A DNA stretch of 64,000 nucleotides from Pelomonas sp051857475 (GCF_051857475.1 NZ_JBPZGZ010000007.1:62001-126000), one strand, 5' to 3'; positions 9,209-18,888 are shown, numbered from the stretch's first letter. The notes: generated from the letters alone by a model not told the origin. Made by a program: numbers and translations.

Positions 9209-10830
9209 GTCAGCGTGAACGCACCGGATCCCGAGACGCTGTAGACACCCGCGATGTAGTAGCCGGCGGGGCCGGTGTAGCTCAGGCTGTCATTGCTGCC
9301 GGCCTGGTTGCTGCGCGCGACTTGCGTCCAGGCGTTGTTGACCCAGCGGTACAGCAGCAGGTCGAAGTTGGCGCCGGCCGGGCCGGCCAGCGCCATCTTG
9401 AAGGTCCCGCCCTGGGCGCTGCTCACATAGTTGCCGCCGGGCTGGTAGCTGATGGCGCCGGTGCCGCTCAGCGAGCCGCTGACCTGGGTACCGGTGCCCG
9501 GGTCGGTGCCGCCGGGCGCATAGCTGTTGAACACCGCGGTGGCGCGGCGCTCGTTGACGGCATGCCAGGGCTGGCCGAGCTGGCGCATGCGCGAGTTCTC
9601 GGTCGGCCGGTAGACGCCGCTGGTGCAGTAGTTGGCGCCCTGGAACAGCCCGACCGTGCCGTTGGCATAGCTGCCCGGCTGCGTGGGCACGGCGGTGCCC
9701 GCGGCGATCAGGTCGCGCCACTTCACGTTGTTGCGCGAGGTCGCGACGGTGATGTTGGCCTGGCTGGGCTCGCTGCTGGTGGCGCAAGTGCCGTAGTCGT
9801 ACTCGTCGGCGAGCTGGAAGGCGCTGTGGCCGATCTCGTGCAGCGCGATCTCGATGGCCTGCGGGTGCATGGTCATGGTGCCCATGACGCCGAAGCTGGC
9901 GCCGCCATAGGTCTGGGTGTTGGCCACGACGATGACGATGTCGCGGCCGTCGGCCGGCACCACCTGGCCGACGGTGGACATCACCGTCGTCTCGTTGGCG
10001 CACACCAGCCGCGCGATGCCGTAGCAGCCCACCACCGCACCGAGGGCGGTGTTGCGCGTGACGCCGCCCTCGCTGACGCCGGACTGGGCGCTGACCACGT
10101 CGACGCGGCGCACATTGAACTGCTGCTTGTGAGCGGCGAACAGCGGGTCGGCCAGCAGGCCGTTGGCCACCTTGGCGGCGTCGGCCTGCCACTGGCCCAG
10201 CTGGGCCGCGGTGTAGCCGTCGCCGATCAGCACGATGTCCATGCGCTCGCCGGTGGCGCCGCTCTGCCACAGCCAGGCCGAGCCGCTGGGCGCGGCGGCG
10301 GCACGAATGCGGGTCGTGGCCGCCGCATCGATGTCGGCGAGGCTGAGGCGCAGCAGCGGCGTCTGCGCCTCGGCGGAAGCCGAGGCGCGGCCCTCGCGCA
10401 GGGCCTGGGCATGGGCGGCCTGGCGCTCCAGCACATCCACGCTGGCCAGCGCCGCGGCGTCGGGCACGCGCAGCTCCACCACGCCGCCTTCGCGCGCCAC
10501 CGTGCGTGCATCGACGATGCGCCCGGTGCGCGGGTCGAAGGTCTCGGCATGCAGCGTCGCCGGGCTCTTCACGGCACGGCGGAACAGCTCGCGGCCCTGG
10601 GCGTCGCGGCCGACCAGCACCAGGTCGCCGGCCTGCGCATCAGCGTCCGCCTGCACCGGCTGGGCCGCGAAGGCACCACGCTCGGCATGCAGCAGTTCGA
10701 TCTGGCTGGTACCGGCTTGGCGCAGGCGCAGCAGCAGCGCATCGGCCTGGGCCAGGGCGGGCGCTGCGGCCAACACAGCGACCAGGGCCAGGCGATTCAG
10801 CGGAAAAGAACGGGCATTGGGGTGCGGCAT
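9190..10830 (-). CDS. secreted M64-family metallopeptidase with C-terminal PPC domain
   Basis: 546 residues. A signal peptide covers about residues 1-28 (LNRLALVAVLAAAPALAQA). The peptidase part has the zinc motif HEIGHSAFQLADEYD, with His331, Glu332 and His335 as zinc-site and catalytic residues, which is the signature of M64 (IgA peptidase) proteins. The C-terminal ~95 residues form a beta-rich pre-peptidase C-terminal type domain (GGTFKMALAGPAG, YYIAGVYSVSGSG), often removed or used for export. The start at 10830 is set by AAGGAG seven bases upstream and the signal peptide. The substrate is unknown. Confidence 0.85.
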   Translation of the reverse strand: MPHPNARSFPLNRLALVAVLAAAPALAQADALLLRLRQAGTSQIELLHAERGAFAAQPVQADADAQAGDLVLVGRDAQGRELFRRAVKSPATLHAETFDPRTGRIVDARTVAREGGVVELRVPDAAALASVDVLERQAAHAQALREGRASASAEAQTPLLRLSLADIDAAATTRIRAAAAPSGSAWLWQSGATGERMDIVLIGDGYTAAQLGQWQADAAKVANGLLADPLFAAHKQQFNVRRVDVVSAQSGVSEGGVTRNTALGAVVGCYGIARLVCANETTVMSTVGQVVPADGRDIVIVVANTQTYGGASFGVMGTMTMHPQAIEIALHEIGHSAFQLADEYDYGTCATSSEPSQANITVATSRNNVKWRDLIAAGTAVPTQPGSYANGTVGLFQGANYCTSGVYRPTENSRMRQLGQPWHAVNERRATAVFNSYAPGGTDPGTGTQVSGSLSGTGAISYQPGGNYVSSAQGGTFKMALAGPAGANFDLLLYRWVNNAWTQVARSNQAGSNDSLSYTGPAGYYIAGVYSVSGSGAFTLTYTFPK

Positions 10831-11000
10831 GGCACGGCTCCTTGCAACGGCGGACGGGGGGCCGCCGATGGCAACGGAGGGCACCGGCGGGCCACGTCGT
10901 TAGCGACATGGCGGCGCGATGCTAGGCAGCGCAGGGCGCCGCGGCGCACCCCGGGCTCAGCGAATGGCGGTTTCGTGCAAGGGCCGCAGGTTTTCGGCAA

Positions 11001-12134
11001 TCAGCCGGCCAGCGCGCGCCCGATCAGGATCTTCTGCACCTCGCTCGTGCCCTCGTAGATCTGCGTGACGCGCACATCGCGGTAGATGCGCTCGACGGGG
11101 AAGTCGCTGAGGTAGCCATAGCCGCCGTGGATCTGGATGGCCTCCGAGCAGACCTTCTCGGCCATCTCGCTGGCGAAGAGCTTGGCCATGGCCGCCTCCT
11201 TCAGGCAGGGCCGGCCGGCGTCCTTGAGGCTGGCGGCATGCCAGATCAGCTGGCGCGCGGCCTCGATCTGCGTGGCCATCTCGGCCAGCTTGAACTGGAT
11301 GGCCTGGTGGTTGAAGATGGGCTGGCCGAAGGTGACGCGGTCCTTGCTGTAGCGCAGGGCTGCCTCAAACGCCGCACGCGCCATGCCGACGCTTTGCGAG
11401 GCGATGCCGATGCGCCCGCCCTCCAGGCCCGACAGCGCGATCTTCAGGCCCTGGCCTTCCTCGCCGAGGCGGTTGGCAGCCGGCACGCGGCAGTTCTCGA
11501 ACAGGATCTGGGCCGTGTCGCTGCTGTGCTGGCCCATCTTCTCTTCGATGCGCGCGACCGTGTAGCCCGGCGCGTTGGTCGGCACGACAAAGGCGCTGAT
11601 GCCCTTCTTGCCGGCGGCCTTGTCGGTCACGGCCATGACGATGGCGACGTCGCCGTGCTTGCCGCTGGTGATGAACTGCTTGACGCCGTTGAGCACATAG
11701 TCGTCGCCGTCCCGAACGGCGGTCGTGCGCAGGCCGCCGGCCTCGGAGCCCACATGCGGCTCGGTCAGGCAGAAGGCGCCCAGCATGTCGCCGCGCGCCA
11801 GCGGCTTCAGGAAGCGCTGCTTCTGCTCGTCGTTGGCGAAGGCCATCAGGATGGAGCAGACCGGGCAGTTGTTGACGCTCACCACGGTGCTGGTGCCGCC
11901 GTCGCCCGCGGCGATCTCTTCCAGGATGACGGCCAGGGCCAGATAGTCCAGGCCCGCGCCGTCCCATTCGGTGGGCACGGCCACGCCATAGCAGCCCAGG
12001 GCGGCCAGGCCCTTCAGCTGCTCGGCCGGGAAGTGGTGGTTCTTGTCCCAGGCCGCGGCATGGGGGGCGATCTCGGCCTGCACGAAGGCGCGGATGGCGT
12101 CTTGTACGGCGAGGTGGTCTTCGGGGAGGAGCAT
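11001..12134 (-). CDS. acyl-CoA dehydrogenase (short/medium chain)
   Basis: 377 residues, a full-length FAD-dependent acyl-CoA dehydrogenase. Signatures are AFCLTEPHVGSEAGGLRTTA (FAD/substrate region), ITSGKHGD, and the C-terminal IYEGTSEVQKILIGR, in which Glu361 is the catalytic base in the butyryl-CoA/MCAD position. This separates it from the isovaleryl-CoA enzyme at 36746, whose base sits elsewhere. It would pass electrons to ETF in fatty acid or branched-chain acyl-CoA oxidation. No LiuR-like palindrome precedes it. The 170 bases between it and the peptidase gene hold no visible gene. Confidence 0.9.
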   Translation of the reverse strand: MLLPEDHLAVQDAIRAFVQAEIAPHAAAWDKNHHFPAEQLKGLAALGCYGVAVPTEWDGAGLDYLALAVILEEIAAGDGGTSTVVSVNNCPVCSILMAFANDEQKQRFLKPLARGDMLGAFCLTEPHVGSEAGGLRTTAVRDGDDYVLNGVKQFITSGKHGDVAIVMAVTDKAAGKKGISAFVVPTNAPGYTVARIEEKMGQHSSDTAQILFENCRVPAANRLGEEGQGLKIALSGLEGGRIGIASQSVGMARAAFEAALRYSKDRVTFGQPIFNHQAIQFKLAEMATQIEAARQLIWHAASLKDAGRPCLKEAAMAKLFASEMAEKVCSEAIQIHGGYGYLSDFPVERIYRDVRVTQIYEGTSEVQKILIGRALAG

Positions 12135-12258
12135 GGGTGGCGCTTTCCGACAACGTTTGGGGATGTCGCTATTGTCGACTTGGCCGTTTGCACGGCCGTT
12201 CACCCCGTTTTCCGCCGGCCACCGTAGAAGCAGGAGTCACCGGTCACGGAGTCCTTTC

Positions 12259-15200
12259 ATGCCCACTGCCACAACGCTTCGCTTGCTGCTCGCCCTGCTG
12301 ACGCTGGCGGCCTCGGCCGCCTTCGCGCTCAGCCCGCCGCCTCCGCCCGTCAAGCCACCACCGCCGATTGCGCCGCTCATGCCGCGCTTCGTCGTGCCCG
12401 ACGCCGCCCAGCCGCTGACGCTGCAGCGTGTGAACGTGCAGGCCACGCTGGCCGGCGCCCAGGCGCAGACGCGCATTGAGGTGGTCGTGCACAACCCCAA
12501 CCCACGCCAGCTCGAGGCCACGCTGGAATTCCCGCTGGATGCGGGCCAGAGCGTCGTCGGCTTTGCGCTGGACATCCGCGGCGAGATGGTGGGCGCCGTG
12601 CCGGTGCCCAAGGACAAGGGCCGCCAGGTCTTCGACGACATCTCGCGCCGCCGTGTCGACCCGGCCTTGCTGGAGCGCACCGCCGGCAACAACTTCAAGC
12701 TGCGCATCTACCCCGTGCCGCCCAACGGCGAGCGGCGCGTCATGCTGCAACTGGCCGAGACCCTGCATCCCGACAGCCAGGGCCGGCTGCAGTACCGGCT
12801 GCCCCTGAACTTCGGCCAGCCCATCGCCCAGTTCGACGGCCGCTTCGACCTGCGCGGGGGCAACAAGCCCCAGCCCGGCGGGGCCCTGGCCGGCGTGGAG
12901 ACCTTCGCTCGCGGCGACCAGACCTCGATGCAGCTGCAGCGCCGCGGCTGGCTGCCGCGCGAGGCCTTGACCCTGAGCTGGGTGGGCAGCGGCGGCGACA
13001 GCGTCGTCGTGCAGGAGCATCTCGGCCAGGTCTACGCCTATGCCGAGCTCGCCGCGCCCGAGGGCCCGCGTGGCCCGGCCCGACTGCCGCGCGAGCTCAA
13101 CCTGGTCTGGGATGCCTCCGGCTCCGGCGCTGAGCGCGACCATGCCCGCGAACTCGCGCTGCTGGACGCCCTCTTCTCCGCCGCCCGCGATGTGCGCGTG
13201 CACCTGACGGTGGCGCGTGACGCCGCCGAACCGGTGCGCGTCTTCGACGTGCGTGCCGGCGACTGGCAGGCCCTGCGACGCACCCTGATGCAACTGCCCT
13301 ACGACGGCGCCAGCAGTCCCGGCGCATGGCTCAAGGGCCTGTCCGCCGCGGCGCCCGGCGCCGGCACGATGAGCCTGCTGTTCAGCGATGGCCTGGCCAC
13401 CTGGCCCGCCCTCGGCGCAAAGCCTCCGGCCGGCCCGGTGTTCACGGTGAACGCGGCCAGCCGCGCCGATCTGCCGCGGCTGCGCCGCCTCGCCGAGACC
13501 AGCGGCGCATGCCTGCTGGACCTGAACCGCATGGACACGGCCGCGGCTCTGACCGCCCTGACGCGACCGGGCCTGCAGGTGGTGGATGTCAGAGGTGCCG
13601 GCGTCGAGGGCATCGAGGACGTGGTCGTCGAGTCCCTGCATCCCGAGAACGGCCGCATCGCCATCGCTGCCCGCCTGACGGTGGTGACCGGCCGCCTCCT
13701 CGTCACCCTCGCCGATGGCGAAGGCCGGCGCAGCCAGCGCCGCATCGAGCTGAAGGCACCGACCGAGAGCCCACCCTCCGACGAAGCGACGCTGCCGCTG
13801 GCGGCACGGCGCTGGGCCGAGTTGCGCGTGGCTGAGCTGTCGGCCGAGCAGCAACGCAATCGCGCCCAGATCCGCCGCCTCGGCGAGCAGTTCCGCCTGC
13901 TCAGCGCCGAGACTTCCCTGATCGTGCTCGACGAGCTGGCCGACTATGTGCGCTACGAGATCGTGCCGCCCACCGCTGCCATGCGTACGGCCTACCAGCG
14001 CAGCATCGGCCAGCGCGACAGCACGCGCCAGGTCGACCGCGAAAGCCATGTCGAAAGCCTGGTGAGACGCTTTGCCGAACGCCAGGCCTGGTGGTCCAGG
14101 GAGTTCCCGCAACGCCCGGCCGAGCCCGTGCCCACGGTGGCGGTCCAGATCATCCCCGCGCCGGCAACGCCGGTGCCACCTCCGCCGCCGCCCAGGCGCC
14201 CGGCGCAGGCGCCCAAGATGGCCTCCGAGTCCGCTCAAGCCGTGACCCTGAACGCCCCCCCGCCTGCGGTCGCCGAGATGAGGCCGGCCCCGGCGCCGGC
14301 ACCCGTCGCGCCAGCCCCGGCGCGCATGACTGCCCCCGCGCTGCAGTCCGCTCAGCTGGCCGATGCACGTGTGGTGCGCGAAGACGTCACCGGCGGGCAG
14401 GCCACGGCGCCTGCAGCCAGCATTGCCCTGCGCGCCTGGGAGCCCAACGCCGCCTATGTGCGCCGCCTGCGTGAAGCCGGCGACGCCGAACGCTATGCCA
14501 TCTACCTGGATGAGCGTCCGGGCTACCTGTCCAGCACGGCCTTCTTCATCGACGCGGCCGAGATCTTCTTCGCCAAGGGCCAGCGCGAACTGGCGCTGCG
14601 CGTGCTGTCCAACCTGGCCGAGATGGAGCTGGAGAACCGCCACATCCTGCGCATCCTGGCCTACCGCCTGTTGCAGGCCGAAGAGATGGCACTGGCCGTG
14701 CCGCTGCTGGAGCGCGTGCGCGAACTGGCGCCCGACGAGCCCCAGTCCTCGCGCGACCTCGGTCTGGCCCTCGCCGCCACCCAACCCCAGCGTGCCGTGG
14801 ACCTGCTGTGGGACGTGGCCAGCAACCCGTGGGATTCGCGCTTCGCCGACATCGACCTGATCGCGCTGACCGAACTCAATGCCATCGCCGCACGCACGCC
14901 AAAGCTGGACCTGTCGCGCGTCGATGCGCGCCTGCGCCGCAATCTGCCGCTGGACCTGCGCACCGTGCTGACCTGGGATGCCGACAACACCGACATCGAC
15001 CTGTGGGTGACCGACCCCGACGGTGAGAAGGCCTACTACGGCAACCGCCTGACCCGCCAGGGCGGCGCGATGTCGCGCGACTTCACCGGCGGCTACGGCC
15101 CCGAGGAGTTCTCGCTGCGCCGCGCCAAGCCCGGCCGCTACGAGGTGCGCGCCCAGTTCTTCGGCCACCGACAGCAGCTGGTGTCGCCCTACACGACGCT

Positions 15201-15333
15201 GATGCTGTGGCTGTCCACGGGCTTCGGCACACCGGGGCAGAAGGACGAACGCGTCGTGCTGCGCCTGTCGGGCAGCGGCCAGCAGGTGCTGGTGGGCAGC
15301 TTCGAGGTGGCGCCGCGCCCCGAAGCGAAGTAA
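12259..15333 (+). CDS. exported VIT/VWA/TPR protein with C-terminal DUF2135
   Basis: 1024 residues. A signal peptide (1-24) and a proline run precede a VIT domain (about 45-180; FPLDAGQSVVGF and ISRRRVDPALLERTAGN), a von Willebrand A domain with a MIDAS-like DASGS (around 290), and a proline-rich linker (about 620-700). A TPR-like helical region follows (about 740-880), then a DUF2135 beta domain with TWDADNTDIDLWVTDPDGE. VIT+VWA proteins resemble inter-alpha-trypsin-inhibitor heavy chains; the bacterial function is unknown, and extracytoplasmic protein binding is likely. It is monocistronic by spacing. Confidence 0.82.
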   Translation: MPTATTLRLLLALLTLAASAAFALSPPPPPVKPPPPIAPLMPRFVVPDAAQPLTLQRVNVQATLAGAQAQTRIEVVVHNPNPRQLEATLEFPLDAGQSVVGFALDIRGEMVGAVPVPKDKGRQVFDDISRRRVDPALLERTAGNNFKLRIYPVPPNGERRVMLQLAETLHPDSQGRLQYRLPLNFGQPIAQFDGRFDLRGGNKPQPGGALAGVETFARGDQTSMQLQRRGWLPREALTLSWVGSGGDSVVVQEHLGQVYAYAELAAPEGPRGPARLPRELNLVWDASGSGAERDHARELALLDALFSAARDVRVHLTVARDAAEPVRVFDVRAGDWQALRRTLMQLPYDGASSPGAWLKGLSAAAPGAGTMSLLFSDGLATWPALGAKPPAGPVFTVNAASRADLPRLRRLAETSGACLLDLNRMDTAAALTALTRPGLQVVDVRGAGVEGIEDVVVESLHPENGRIAIAARLTVVTGRLLVTLADGEGRRSQRRIELKAPTESPPSDEATLPLAARRWAELRVAELSAEQQRNRAQIRRLGEQFRLLSAETSLIVLDELADYVRYEIVPPTAAMRTAYQRSIGQRDSTRQVDRESHVESLVRRFAERQAWWSREFPQRPAEPVPTVAVQIIPAPATPVPPPPPPRRPAQAPKMASESAQAVTLNAPPPAVAEMRPAPAPAPVAPAPARMTAPALQSAQLADARVVREDVTGGQATAPAASIALRAWEPNAAYVRRLREAGDAERYAIYLDERPGYLSSTAFFIDAAEIFFAKGQRELALRVLSNLAEMELENRHILRILAYRLLQAEEMALAVPLLERVRELAPDEPQSSRDLGLALAATQPQRAVDLLWDVASNPWDSRFADIDLIALTELNAIAARTPKLDLSRVDARLRRNLPLDLRTVLTWDADNTDIDLWVTDPDGEKAYYGNRLTRQGGAMSRDFTGGYGPEEFSLRRAKPGRYEVRAQFFGHRQQLVSPYTTLMLWLSTGFGTPGQKDERVVLRLSGSGQQVLVGSFEVAPRPEAK

Positions 15334-15361
15334 CTCACCATCTGCCTTGACCAGGTCCGCC

Positions 15362-15420
15362 CCGCTGCCTGCACAGAACGTCACGGAACGTCCTACGTCC
15401 TGAGGTTCCCGCGGCAGCGG
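15362..15420. terminator. nested inverted repeat before the sensor kinase
   Basis: Outer arms CCGCTGCC (15362-15369) and GGCAGCGG (15413-15420) enclose inner arms GGAAC (15385-15389) and GTTCC (15405-15409). The loop contains the direct repeat ACGTCCT-ACGTCCT. It lies 28 bases after the VIT gene stop and ends 22 bases before the kinase GTG start, so it may be a terminator, a leader structure or a regulator site. Confidence 0.35.
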
Positions 15421-15442
15421 TGGCTGGGCATACTGGCATGCG

Positions 15443-17254
15443 GTGACCCACGCTTCCGTTTCCACTCCGCCCGCCGTGCTGCCGCGCGGTGCGCGCCGCG
15501 TGGCGGGGCTGCTGATCGGCATGGCGGCCCTGCTGGCCGTGCTGGGGCTGTTCGCCATCACGGCACTGTCGGCCGCGCGCGCCTACGTCGCCGGCGAGAG
15601 CCAGTGGTCGCGTGCGCAAAAGAGTGCGGCACTGGCGCTCGTCCTCTATCTGCAGTCGGGCGATGAGGCGCACTACCAGGCCTTCGAGCGCGAGATCGCC
15701 GTCCCGCTGAACGCCAGGCGGGCCCGCGAGGCCATGGACAGCGGCGCCGGCCATGACGACGAGGCTCGCCAGGGCTTCATCGATTCTCGCAACCATGCCG
15801 ACGATGCGCCCGGCATGATCCGCCTCTACCGCTGCTGCCGCGGCCTGCCCTATATGAGCGAGTCCGTCGGCATCTGGCGCGAGGCCGACGAGCTGATCGC
15901 TGAATTGACGGCCCTGGCGCGCCAGGCCCGGGCACTGCCACCCGCAGCCCGCGCCGCCCTGCAGCCCAGCGTGCTGGCGCTGGACGCGCAGCTGACGCCG
16001 CTGGAGCACCGCTTTTCGGCCAGCCTCGGCCTGGCGTCGCGCATCACGGCGGCGGCGCTGATCGGGCTGCTGGTCGTCAGCGCCCTGCTGTTTGGCGTGA
16101 CCGCCGCCGGCCTGGTGATGCGACGGGCCCGCGAGGACCTGTCGGTCCACCAGGCCGTGCAGCGCAGCGAGGCGCTGTTCCGCTCGCTGTGGGAGACCAG
16201 CATCGACGGCGCCGTCATCATCGACGCCGGCAGCAGCATCCGCTTCGCCAACCCGGCCATCCATGCGCTGCTGGGCCATGAGCCCGGCAGCCTGGTGGGC
16301 CAGCCGCTGGCGGTGCTGCAGCCCGAGTCCCTGCGGGCGCCGCATGTGGCCGGCCTGGCACGCCACATGGCAACTGGCGAGAAGCGCCTGAACTGGCGCG
16401 GCGTCGAGACCCTGGCCCGCCACGCCGACGGCCGCGAGCTGCCGGTGGAAGTGCGCTTCTCGCGCTTCGAGCTCGACGGCGAGACGCTGTTCGTCGGCTT
16501 CCTGCACGACATCTCGGAGCGCAAGGCCGCCGAGCATGCGGCGGCCGAGCACCTCAGGCTGCAGGAGGCCGACCGGCTGAAGTCCGAATTCCTGGCGCGC
16601 ATGAGCCACGAGCTGCGCACGCCGCTGAACGCCATCCTCGGCTTCACCGACCTGATGCACGGTGGCCGCAGCGGACCGGTCAATGCCGAGCAGAAGCGCC
16701 AGCTCGGCTTCGTCGCCAGTTCGGGACGCCATCTGCTGGCCCTCATCAACGATCTGCTGGAACTGTCGCGCATCGAATCCGGCCGCATGGAGCTGCACGT
16801 CGAGCCGCTGGACATCGCCGCGATCGCCGCCGACGTCGTTGGCGAACTGCGTCCGCTGGCCGAGCCCCGCGGCCTGGCATTGACGCTGGACATGGCGCCA
16901 TCGCTACCCTGGCGGGGCGACCGCCGCAAGCTGAAGCAGGTGCTGCTCAACCTGGTCGGCAATGCGATCAAGTTCTCCGATCAGGGCGACATCGAGATCC
17001 AGGCCCGGCAGGAGGCCGAGCGCATGGTGCTGGCCATCCGCGATCACGGCCCCGGCGTCCCCGAGGAACACCGCGCCCTGCTCTTCCAGCCCTTCAAGCA
17101 GCTCGAAGGCGGCGTTGCCCATGCACAGGAGGGCACGGGACTGGGCCTGTACCTGAGCGCAGAGCTGCTGGGCCGCATGCAGGGCCGCATCCGTCACGAG
17201 CCGGCCGATGGCGGCGGTTCGCGCTTCGTCATCGAACTCGACCCGCTGCCATGA
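15443..17254 (+). CDS. PAS-domain sensor histidine kinase
   Basis: 603 residues. An N-terminal membrane helix (about 15-45), an extracytoplasmic region (about 50-190) and a second helix (about 200-222) are followed by a PAS domain (about 235-355), a HisKA domain with MSHELRTPLN (phospho-acceptor His389) and a HATPase domain with N-box LNLVGNAIKF and G-boxes DHGPGVP and GTGLGLYL. The start is a GTG, the only in-frame start that keeps the first helix. Its stop overlaps the receiver gene start (ATGA), so the two make a coupled pair. The signal sensed is unknown. Confidence 0.88.
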   Translation: MTHASVSTPPAVLPRGARRVAGLLIGMAALLAVLGLFAITALSAARAYVAGESQWSRAQKSAALALVLYLQSGDEAHYQAFEREIAVPLNARRAREAMDSGAGHDDEARQGFIDSRNHADDAPGMIRLYRCCRGLPYMSESVGIWREADELIAELTALARQARALPPAARAALQPSVLALDAQLTPLEHRFSASLGLASRITAAALIGLLVVSALLFGVTAAGLVMRRAREDLSVHQAVQRSEALFRSLWETSIDGAVIIDAGSSIRFANPAIHALLGHEPGSLVGQPLAVLQPESLRAPHVAGLARHMATGEKRLNWRGVETLARHADGRELPVEVRFSRFELDGETLFVGFLHDISERKAAEHAAAEHLRLQEADRLKSEFLARMSHELRTPLNAILGFTDLMHGGRSGPVNAEQKRQLGFVASSGRHLLALINDLLELSRIESGRMELHVEPLDIAAIAADVVGELRPLAEPRGLALTLDMAPSLPWRGDRRKLKQVLLNLVGNAIKFSDQGDIEIQARQEAERMVLAIRDHGPGVPEEHRALLFQPFKQLEGGVAHAQEGTGLGLYLSAELLGRMQGRIRHEPADGGGSRFVIELDPLP

Positions 17255-17619
17255 CGCCGCCGCGGGTGCTGCTGGTGGAGGACAACGCGACCAACGCCTA
17301 TCTCGCACGCTATGTGCTGGAGGCTGCCGGCTTCGAGGTCGAATGGGCGGCCAACGGCCAGCTGGGCCTGCAGGCCGCCGCCGCGCGTCGCCCCGACATC
17401 GTGCTGATGGACTTGCGCATGCCGGTGCTCGACGGCTACGAGGCCACGCGCCGCCTGAAGGCCGACCCGGCACTGCGCGACATCCCGGTGCTGGCGATGA
17501 GCGCCCAGGCCATGCCGGCGGAGCGCGCCCAGGCGCTGGCGGCCGGCTGCGCGGCCCATATCGGCAAGCCCATCGACGTGGCCACCCTGGCCGATCAGGT
17601 CAGGGCGTGGCTGCCTTGA
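17251..17619 (+). CDS. single-domain response regulator (CheY-like)
   Basis: 122 residues, a lone receiver domain with acidic pocket ED (10-11), phospho-acceptor Asp54 (VLMDLRMP) and conserved Lys near the end (IGKPID). There is no output domain, so it must signal through protein interaction or a phosphorelay. It is coupled to the PAS kinase by a 4-bp overlap, making that kinase its likely phosphodonor. Its 3' end overlaps the convergent MaoC gene by 20 bases. Confidence 0.88.
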   Translation: MTPPRVLLVEDNATNAYLARYVLEAAGFEVEWAANGQLGLQAAAARRPDIVLMDLRMPVLDGYEATRRLKADPALRDIPVLAMSAQAMPAERAQALAAGCAAHIGKPIDVATLADQVRAWLP

Positions 17620-18070
17620 CGAGCAGGGTGCCGCGGCCGACGACGCTGGGATGAGCGTTGCGCACCGTGGCGCGCCCGTCCACATGGGCCAGCCAGCCGC
17701 CCAGCGTGGCATTCCACTCCACGCTGGCGACGCGCCAGTGCACCAGCAGGTCCTGCTCGGCGAACACCGGCGCCTTGAAGGCGAAATTGAAGTTCAGGCA
17801 CAGCAACTCGCGCGCCTCGCCGTCGTCGCTGCGCGAGAAGTGGCTGGCCGCCATGCCGATCATCATGGCCGTCGTCTGCTGGCCGCTGGCGATGATCTCG
17901 CCATGGCGGGCCCGCTGCGCCGCCTGCACATCATGGTGCAGCGGGTTGCTGTCGCCGGTCAGGCGGGCGAAGGCGGCAATGTCGTCGCGGGTGAAGCGGA
18001 TCTGCCGCTCGCAGGTCTCGCCCACGCGGATCAGCGCGGTCGCTTCGGTGTCGGCAAGGGGCATGTCCAT
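17600..18070 (-). CDS. MaoC-like (R)-specific enoyl-CoA hydratase
   Basis: 156 residues with the hydratase-2 motif FARLTGDSNPLHHD (about 35-48), whose Asp and His form the catalytic dyad. The hotdog fold and length fit PhaJ/MaoC proteins, which hydrate trans-2-enoyl-CoA to (R)-3-hydroxyacyl-CoA or carry out related dehydrations. A second ATG two codons in (18064) could be the start. It stands alone, and its link to the SDR gene 150 bases upstream on the same strand is uncertain. Confidence 0.82.
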   Translation of the reverse strand: MDMPLADTEATALIRVGETCERQIRFTRDDIAAFARLTGDSNPLHHDVQAAQRARHGEIIASGQQTTAMMIGMAASHFSRSDDGEARELLCLNFNFAFKAPVFAEQDLLVHWRVASVEWNATLGGWLAHVDGRATVRNAHPSVVGRGTLLVKAATP

Positions 18071-18222
18071 CTCTTCCTCCTGGGCGCCCTCGAACGGGGC
18101 GTGTCAAGCGGCCACTCGACCGCCTGCGCCAAAGCAAGCAATCGGAGTGCCAGGATCGGAACGTTAGCTCAGCTCACGCCCGGTTCGGAGGTAAGGGTTG
18201 GTTACGGCAGCGGACGGCCGCC

Positions 18223-18888
18223 TCACCAGGCGAGACGCTGGCCGTCGTAGTTGAAGAAGCTGCCGGTATCGGCCGGCTTGACGCTGGCCAGCACGGTGCG
18301 CATGCCGGCGATGCTGGTCGACGCATCGATATCGGCACCGGCGCCTCCCATGTCGGTGCGCACCCAACCCGGGTGGAAGCTGACGACGGTGGCCTTGCCG
18401 GCCAGGGCCAGCGACGCGTCCTTCATGACCGAGTTCACCGCCGCCTTGGAGGCCCGGTAGAGCCAGCCCGCGGTGCTGGCGCGCAGGCCGATGGAGCCCA
18501 TCTTGGACGAGATGATGGCCACGCGGGCGCCGGGCGCCAGGGCCTCGGCGATCTGCGGCAGCAGCCGCATGGGTGCCAGCACATTGGTGTGCATGACGTG
18601 GTTGAAGTCGTCCAGCGTCGGTGTCTCCAGGCCCGCGGTGCTGGGGCCGTAGACGCCGGCGTTGATGACGACGACGTCGAAGGCCTCGCCATCAATCAGC
18701 CAGGCCAGGCCGGACACGCTGGCCGTGTCGGCCACATCCAGCTTCAGCGCCCGTGCGCCATGGGCGTGCAGGCGGTCCAGCGCCGCTTCATCACGGGCCG
18801 TGGCGGTGATGCGGGCGCCGGCCGCGCGGTACTGGCGGACAAATTCCAGGCCCAAGCCGCGCGAGGCGCCGATGATCAGGACATTCAT
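18223..18888 (-). CDS. SDR family NAD(P)-dependent oxidoreductase
   Basis: 221 residues. The Rossmann glycine motif is GASRGLG (7-13), the NAG motif is INAGVYG, and the catalytic Ser and YRASK are present. The layout resembles C-factor/sniffer-type SDRs. The substrate is unknown. The ATG at 18888 overlaps the stop of the LysE gene by 4 bases (ATGA), so the exporter and this oxidoreductase are translated as a coupled pair. Confidence 0.87.
   Translation of the reverse strand: MNVLIIGASRGLGLEFVRQYRAAGARITATARDEAALDRLHAHGARALKLDVADTASVSGLAWLIDGEAFDVVVINAGVYGPSTAGLETPTLDDFNHVMHTNVLAPMRLLPQIAEALAPGARVAIISSKMGSIGLRASTAGWLYRASKAAVNSVMKDASLALAGKATVVSFHPGWVRTDMGGAGADIDASTSIAGMRTVLASVKPADTGSFFNYDGQRLAW

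Noticed and set aside
8329..11058. 909-codon plus-strand frame through the AraC gene and antisense to the M64 peptidase
   Set aside because: It runs in the wrong frame of one real gene and antisense to another; composition is Arg/Ala/Gly noise.
15390..15396. GTCCTAC before the PAS kinase as part of the 12-mer repeat family
   Set aside because: Only seven bases match, which is expected by chance several times in 64 kb; noted but not counted as a copy.
12244..15561. 1105-codon open frame antisense to the VIT/VWA gene
   Set aside because: It is the mirror of a strongly biased G/C-rich coding frame, has Gln/His/Ala-rich noise and no domains, and the plus-strand protein is clearly real.
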